Origin: UBA7887 sp964408735
GTDB lineage: Bacteria; Pseudomonadota; Alphaproteobacteria; UBA7887
DNA: 24,236 nt
NCBI GenBank assembly: GCA_964408735.1
Contig: CAYPAX010000076.1
Span: 1-24,236 of the forward strand
Reading direction: 5' to 3'
In this document: in pieces, positions 22,244 to 24,236 of the stretch
How positions within the stretch are numbered: the first letter of the stretch is position 1
Layout: the number at the start of each line of letters is the position of its first letter
Made by a program: the position numbers and the translations under genes
The notes under the pieces: model-generated
Database searches by the model: none
Told to the model about the DNA's origin: nothing
What the model saw: only the letters and a program-made list of their open reading frames with translations

Positions 22244-23320
22244 ATGGCCGAGGAGAGCGTCAGACAGAAGGTCGCGGCCATCCTGGCTGCGGATGCCGTT
22301 GGCTATACGCGCCTGATGGCCGACGACGAGCCGGAGACCATCGATGCGCTCGACGAGGCCCGCGCCGTATTCGTAGAGAACGTCGAGGCCAACCAGGGCC
22401 GTATCGTGGATACGGCCGGCGACAGTGTGCTGGCCGTATTCGAGACCACCGAGGGCGCCGTCCTCGCCTCTGTCGCCATTCAAGACCGCCTCACGACGAT
22501 AAACGAGCCTTTGCCGGAAACACGCCGGATGCGTTTCCGCATCGGTTTGCACTTGGGGGACATACGCGAGAAGAGCGACGGCAGCATCTACGGCGACGGC
22601 GTCAATATCGCGGCGCGGCTGGAAGGGCTGGCCGAGCCTGGCTCGATCATCGTATCGGACCTGGTGCAAGGCGCGCTTCGCGACCGCCTCGATATCGGCT
22701 TCGCTGACGCCGGCATTCACGAAGTCAAGAATGTGAAGAACCCGGTACAGGCCTACCGGGTGCTGCCGGACGGATCGCCCGATGATTCCTCTATGCCCGT
22801 CCCAGGGACACCCAAAGCGCTTCGCAGGCCCAAGTTGGTGGCAGGATTGGCGGCCGGGCTTGCCGTCATAGCCGGCCTCGCGATTTGGGCGCTTACGATA
22901 CGCGTCGAGACGCCGCAATTGGTGCAGGCAGACGGCACACCGACCGAAGACCCGGCCCTCGCCATGCCTATGGGACGTATCATTGCTGTGCTGCCGTTCA
23001 AGAGCCTCAGCGGCGATCCCGAGCACGAGTATTTTGCCAATGGTGTGACCGAGGATATTCTGACCCGCCTTGCCCAGTTTTCCGAACTCGGCGTAATCGC
23101 CAGCAACTCCTCGTTCAGATACGCGTCGGACGACGTCGATATTCCCGACGTGGCAGCAGCGCTGGGCGCAACATACGTGATGCAAGGCAGCGTTCGCCGA
23201 TTGGAGAATGCTATCCGCGTTACGGCTCAGCTCTTCGAGGCCGGGGGGGGCTACGCAGATTTGGGCCAAACAGTACGATCGAGATCTAACCGCCGGCGAC
23301 ATATTCGCAATCCAGGATGA
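22244..23320 (+). CDS. Class III adenylate/guanylate cyclase, N-terminal part of a frameshifted gene
   Basis: This frame encodes 358 residues; the last 23 or so, after residue 335, are out-of-frame junk. A class III cyclase domain (about 8-170) has metal aspartates Asp17 (AADAVGYTRLM) and Asp60 (TAGDSVLAVF), and the transition-state pair Asn121/Arg125 in YGDGVNIAARLEGLAEPG. The usual base-selecting lysine before GD is Asp56. One membrane span follows (about 198-218, LVAGLAAGLAVIAGLAIWAL). Then comes a TolB/CadC-associated (COG5616-like) domain beginning RIIAVLPFKSLSGDPEHEYF. The start at 22244 has GGGAGG eight bases upstream. The reading frame is lost at a run of eight G (23243-23250). With seven G the protein would be 646 aa and continue into the TPR part. 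Confidence 0.85.
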   Translation: MAEESVRQKVAAILAADAVGYTRLMADDEPETIDALDEARAVFVENVEANQGRIVDTAGDSVLAVFETTEGAVLASVAIQDRLTTINEPLPETRRMRFRIGLHLGDIREKSDGSIYGDGVNIAARLEGLAEPGSIIVSDLVQGALRDRLDIGFADAGIHEVKNVKNPVQAYRVLPDGSPDDSSMPVPGTPKALRRPKLVAGLAAGLAVIAGLAIWALTIRVETPQLVQADGTPTEDPALAMPMGRIIAVLPFKSLSGDPEHEYFANGVTEDILTRLAQFSELGVIASNSSFRYASDDVDIPDVAAALGATYVMQGSVRRLENAIRVTAQLFEAGGGYADLGQTVRSRSNRRRHIRNPG

Positions 23321-24185
23321 TATAGCCGAAAGCGTCGCTGGCACGATTGCGAGTTCAAGCGGGGTCATCGATATATTCGAGCTGCGTGACTTGGAGACGA
23401 AGGCCCCGGAGGCATTGTCGAGCTACGAGTGCGTGCTGAACGCGGCAGAGTATTGGCGAGTCATTACGCCGGAGGCTCACCTCAGCGCCCGAACGTGCCT
23501 CGAAAAGGTCACGGGAGATGACCCGAACTACGCTCCGGCATGGTCGGCACTCGGGAACATCACAATTGATGAAATGCTTTACGGTTACAATCCACAGCCT
23601 GATATGCCACCCCCATTGGTCCGAGCACAGGAATATATTCAGCGTGCAATTGATTTAGATGCGACGTTTGAATGGTCTCGGTTTCACTTGGCTAAAGTCG
23701 CATTCTACAGACACAACATGCCTTTGTTCCATTCGGAAATCGACCGAGCGCTCCAGCTCCTTCCCAATGATGCGACGATGCTTGCCGCCGTGGGCCATTT
23801 TCTCTCGTACAGCGGCGGCTGGGAGAGGGGGATATCGCTCATGGATAAGGCAATTGCACTAAACCCCCATCATCACACTTGGTACCACTTCCCGTATTTT
23901 TACGATGCCTATCGGCAAGGCAAGGACGACGAGGCGCTGGCGGCGGCGCTGAAATTGGACATGCCGGGCTTCTTCTGGACCCATCAAGTCCTGGCGGCTT
24001 CCTACGCCCAGGTTGGCATGATGGATGAGGCTGCCGAAGCGGTCTCCACGCTGCAGGAGCTGTATCCGGGCTATTCCATTCAGACCATGACCGAGATGCA
24101 CCGGCTATGGAACTACGAAGATGACGTGATCGACCGCCTGGCCGACGGCCTGCGCAGGGCCGGGCTCCCGGAAGTCACGAACTGA
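23208..24185 (+). CDS. TPR-containing C-terminal part of the frameshifted cyclase gene
   Basis: The genuine coding part starts at about 23250; the ATG at 23208 lies in the wrong frame over the previous domain and is probably not used. From there it reads ATQIWAKQYDRDLTAGDIFAIQDDIAESVAG, which completes the domain broken upstream (family pattern: RVTAQL, then a short turn, then WAERYDRDL and IFAxQDEI). The rest is a series of TPR-like helical pairs, for example YAPAWSALGNI, IQRAIDLDATFEWSRFHLAKVAF, DRALQLLPNDATMLAAVGHFL and MDKAIALNPHHHTWYH, to the stop at 24185. It would be the periplasmic sensing or output half of the cyclase protein. If the frameshift is real, this part is made only by slippage or not at all. 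Confidence 0.75.
   Translation: MLSALRLSSSRPGGATQIWAKQYDRDLTAGDIFAIQDDIAESVAGTIASSSGVIDIFELRDLETKAPEALSSYECVLNAAEYWRVITPEAHLSARTCLEKVTGDDPNYAPAWSALGNITIDEMLYGYNPQPDMPPPLVRAQEYIQRAIDLDATFEWSRFHLAKVAFYRHNMPLFHSEIDRALQLLPNDATMLAAVGHFLSYSGGWERGISLMDKAIALNPHHHTWYHFPYFYDAYRQGKDDEALAAALKLDMPGFFWTHQVLAASYAQVGMMDEAAEAVSTLQELYPGYSIQTMTEMHRLWNYEDDVIDRLADGLRRAGLPEVTN
23243..23250 (+). other. Run of eight G causing a frameshift
   Basis: GGGGGGGG follows the codon for Ala in LFEA. Removing one G joins the upstream frame to the downstream frame as FEAGGATQIWAKQYDRD, in full agreement with the family pattern. This is either a sequence or assembly error in a homopolymer, a true mutation, or a slippage site. 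Confidence 0.85.
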
Positions 24186-24236
24186 TAACGTACAAAATCT
24201 TTCGCACATTTGCGGGCGACGATGGTTCCTTTCAGA

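Overview
The window is about 24 kb of GC-rich, densely packed chromosome with short gaps and many 3-16 bp overlaps between convergent or successive genes. A GcrA-family cell-cycle regulator, preceded by DnaA-box-like sites and a GANTC (CcrM) site, points firmly to an alphaproteobacterium. The rest of the gene content fits a free-living, metabolically versatile member, but I cannot name the genus. I see no rRNA, tRNA, CRISPR array, integrase or insertion sequence.

Left part (1-7245): the end of an upstream reading frame and a LivF-type ABC ATPase run on the plus strand. They meet two tandem, paralogous NosR/NirI-type membrane flavo-iron-sulfur proteins on the minus strand. Divergent from these, on the plus strand, are a Sco1/SenC copper chaperone and a small exported cupredoxin. 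Together these four genes look like a self-contained periplasmic electron-transfer and copper module, with no nitrous oxide reductase or other denitrification gene in the window. One NosR paralogue has lost a cysteine of its C-terminal ferredoxin-like domain. A minus-strand amidohydrolase follows.

Middle part (7246-12051): an amidase-signature hydrolase is translationally coupled to a gamma-glutamylcyclotransferase-fold protein on the plus strand, converging on aspS (aspartyl-tRNA synthetase, minus strand). Next comes an exported, cysteine-containing protein of unknown function with its own strong terminator. Its best start site reads ATG-TGA.

Right-middle part (12055-18068): a tight five-gene minus-strand operon encodes a D-threonine-aldolase-like PLP enzyme, a molybdenum hydroxylase large subunit without its partner subunits, a type II haloacid-dehalogenase-like protein, a LACTB2-like metallo-beta-lactamase-fold hydrolase and, unexpectedly, a lone GspK-type pseudopilin. 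gcrA is divergent from it.

Right part (18299-24236): gcrA is followed by two inverted-repeat structures. Then comes a minus-strand pair, a Lon-like Ser-Lys protease with degenerate ATPase motifs overlapping a double universal-stress-protein gene. Divergent from that pair is a class III adenylate/guanylate cyclase with a membrane anchor and TPR output, broken by a frameshift in a run of eight G. No gene-free stretch exceeds 300 bases. The longest, before the exported protein (11011-11293), holds a palindrome, a direct repeat and a strong ribosome-binding site.
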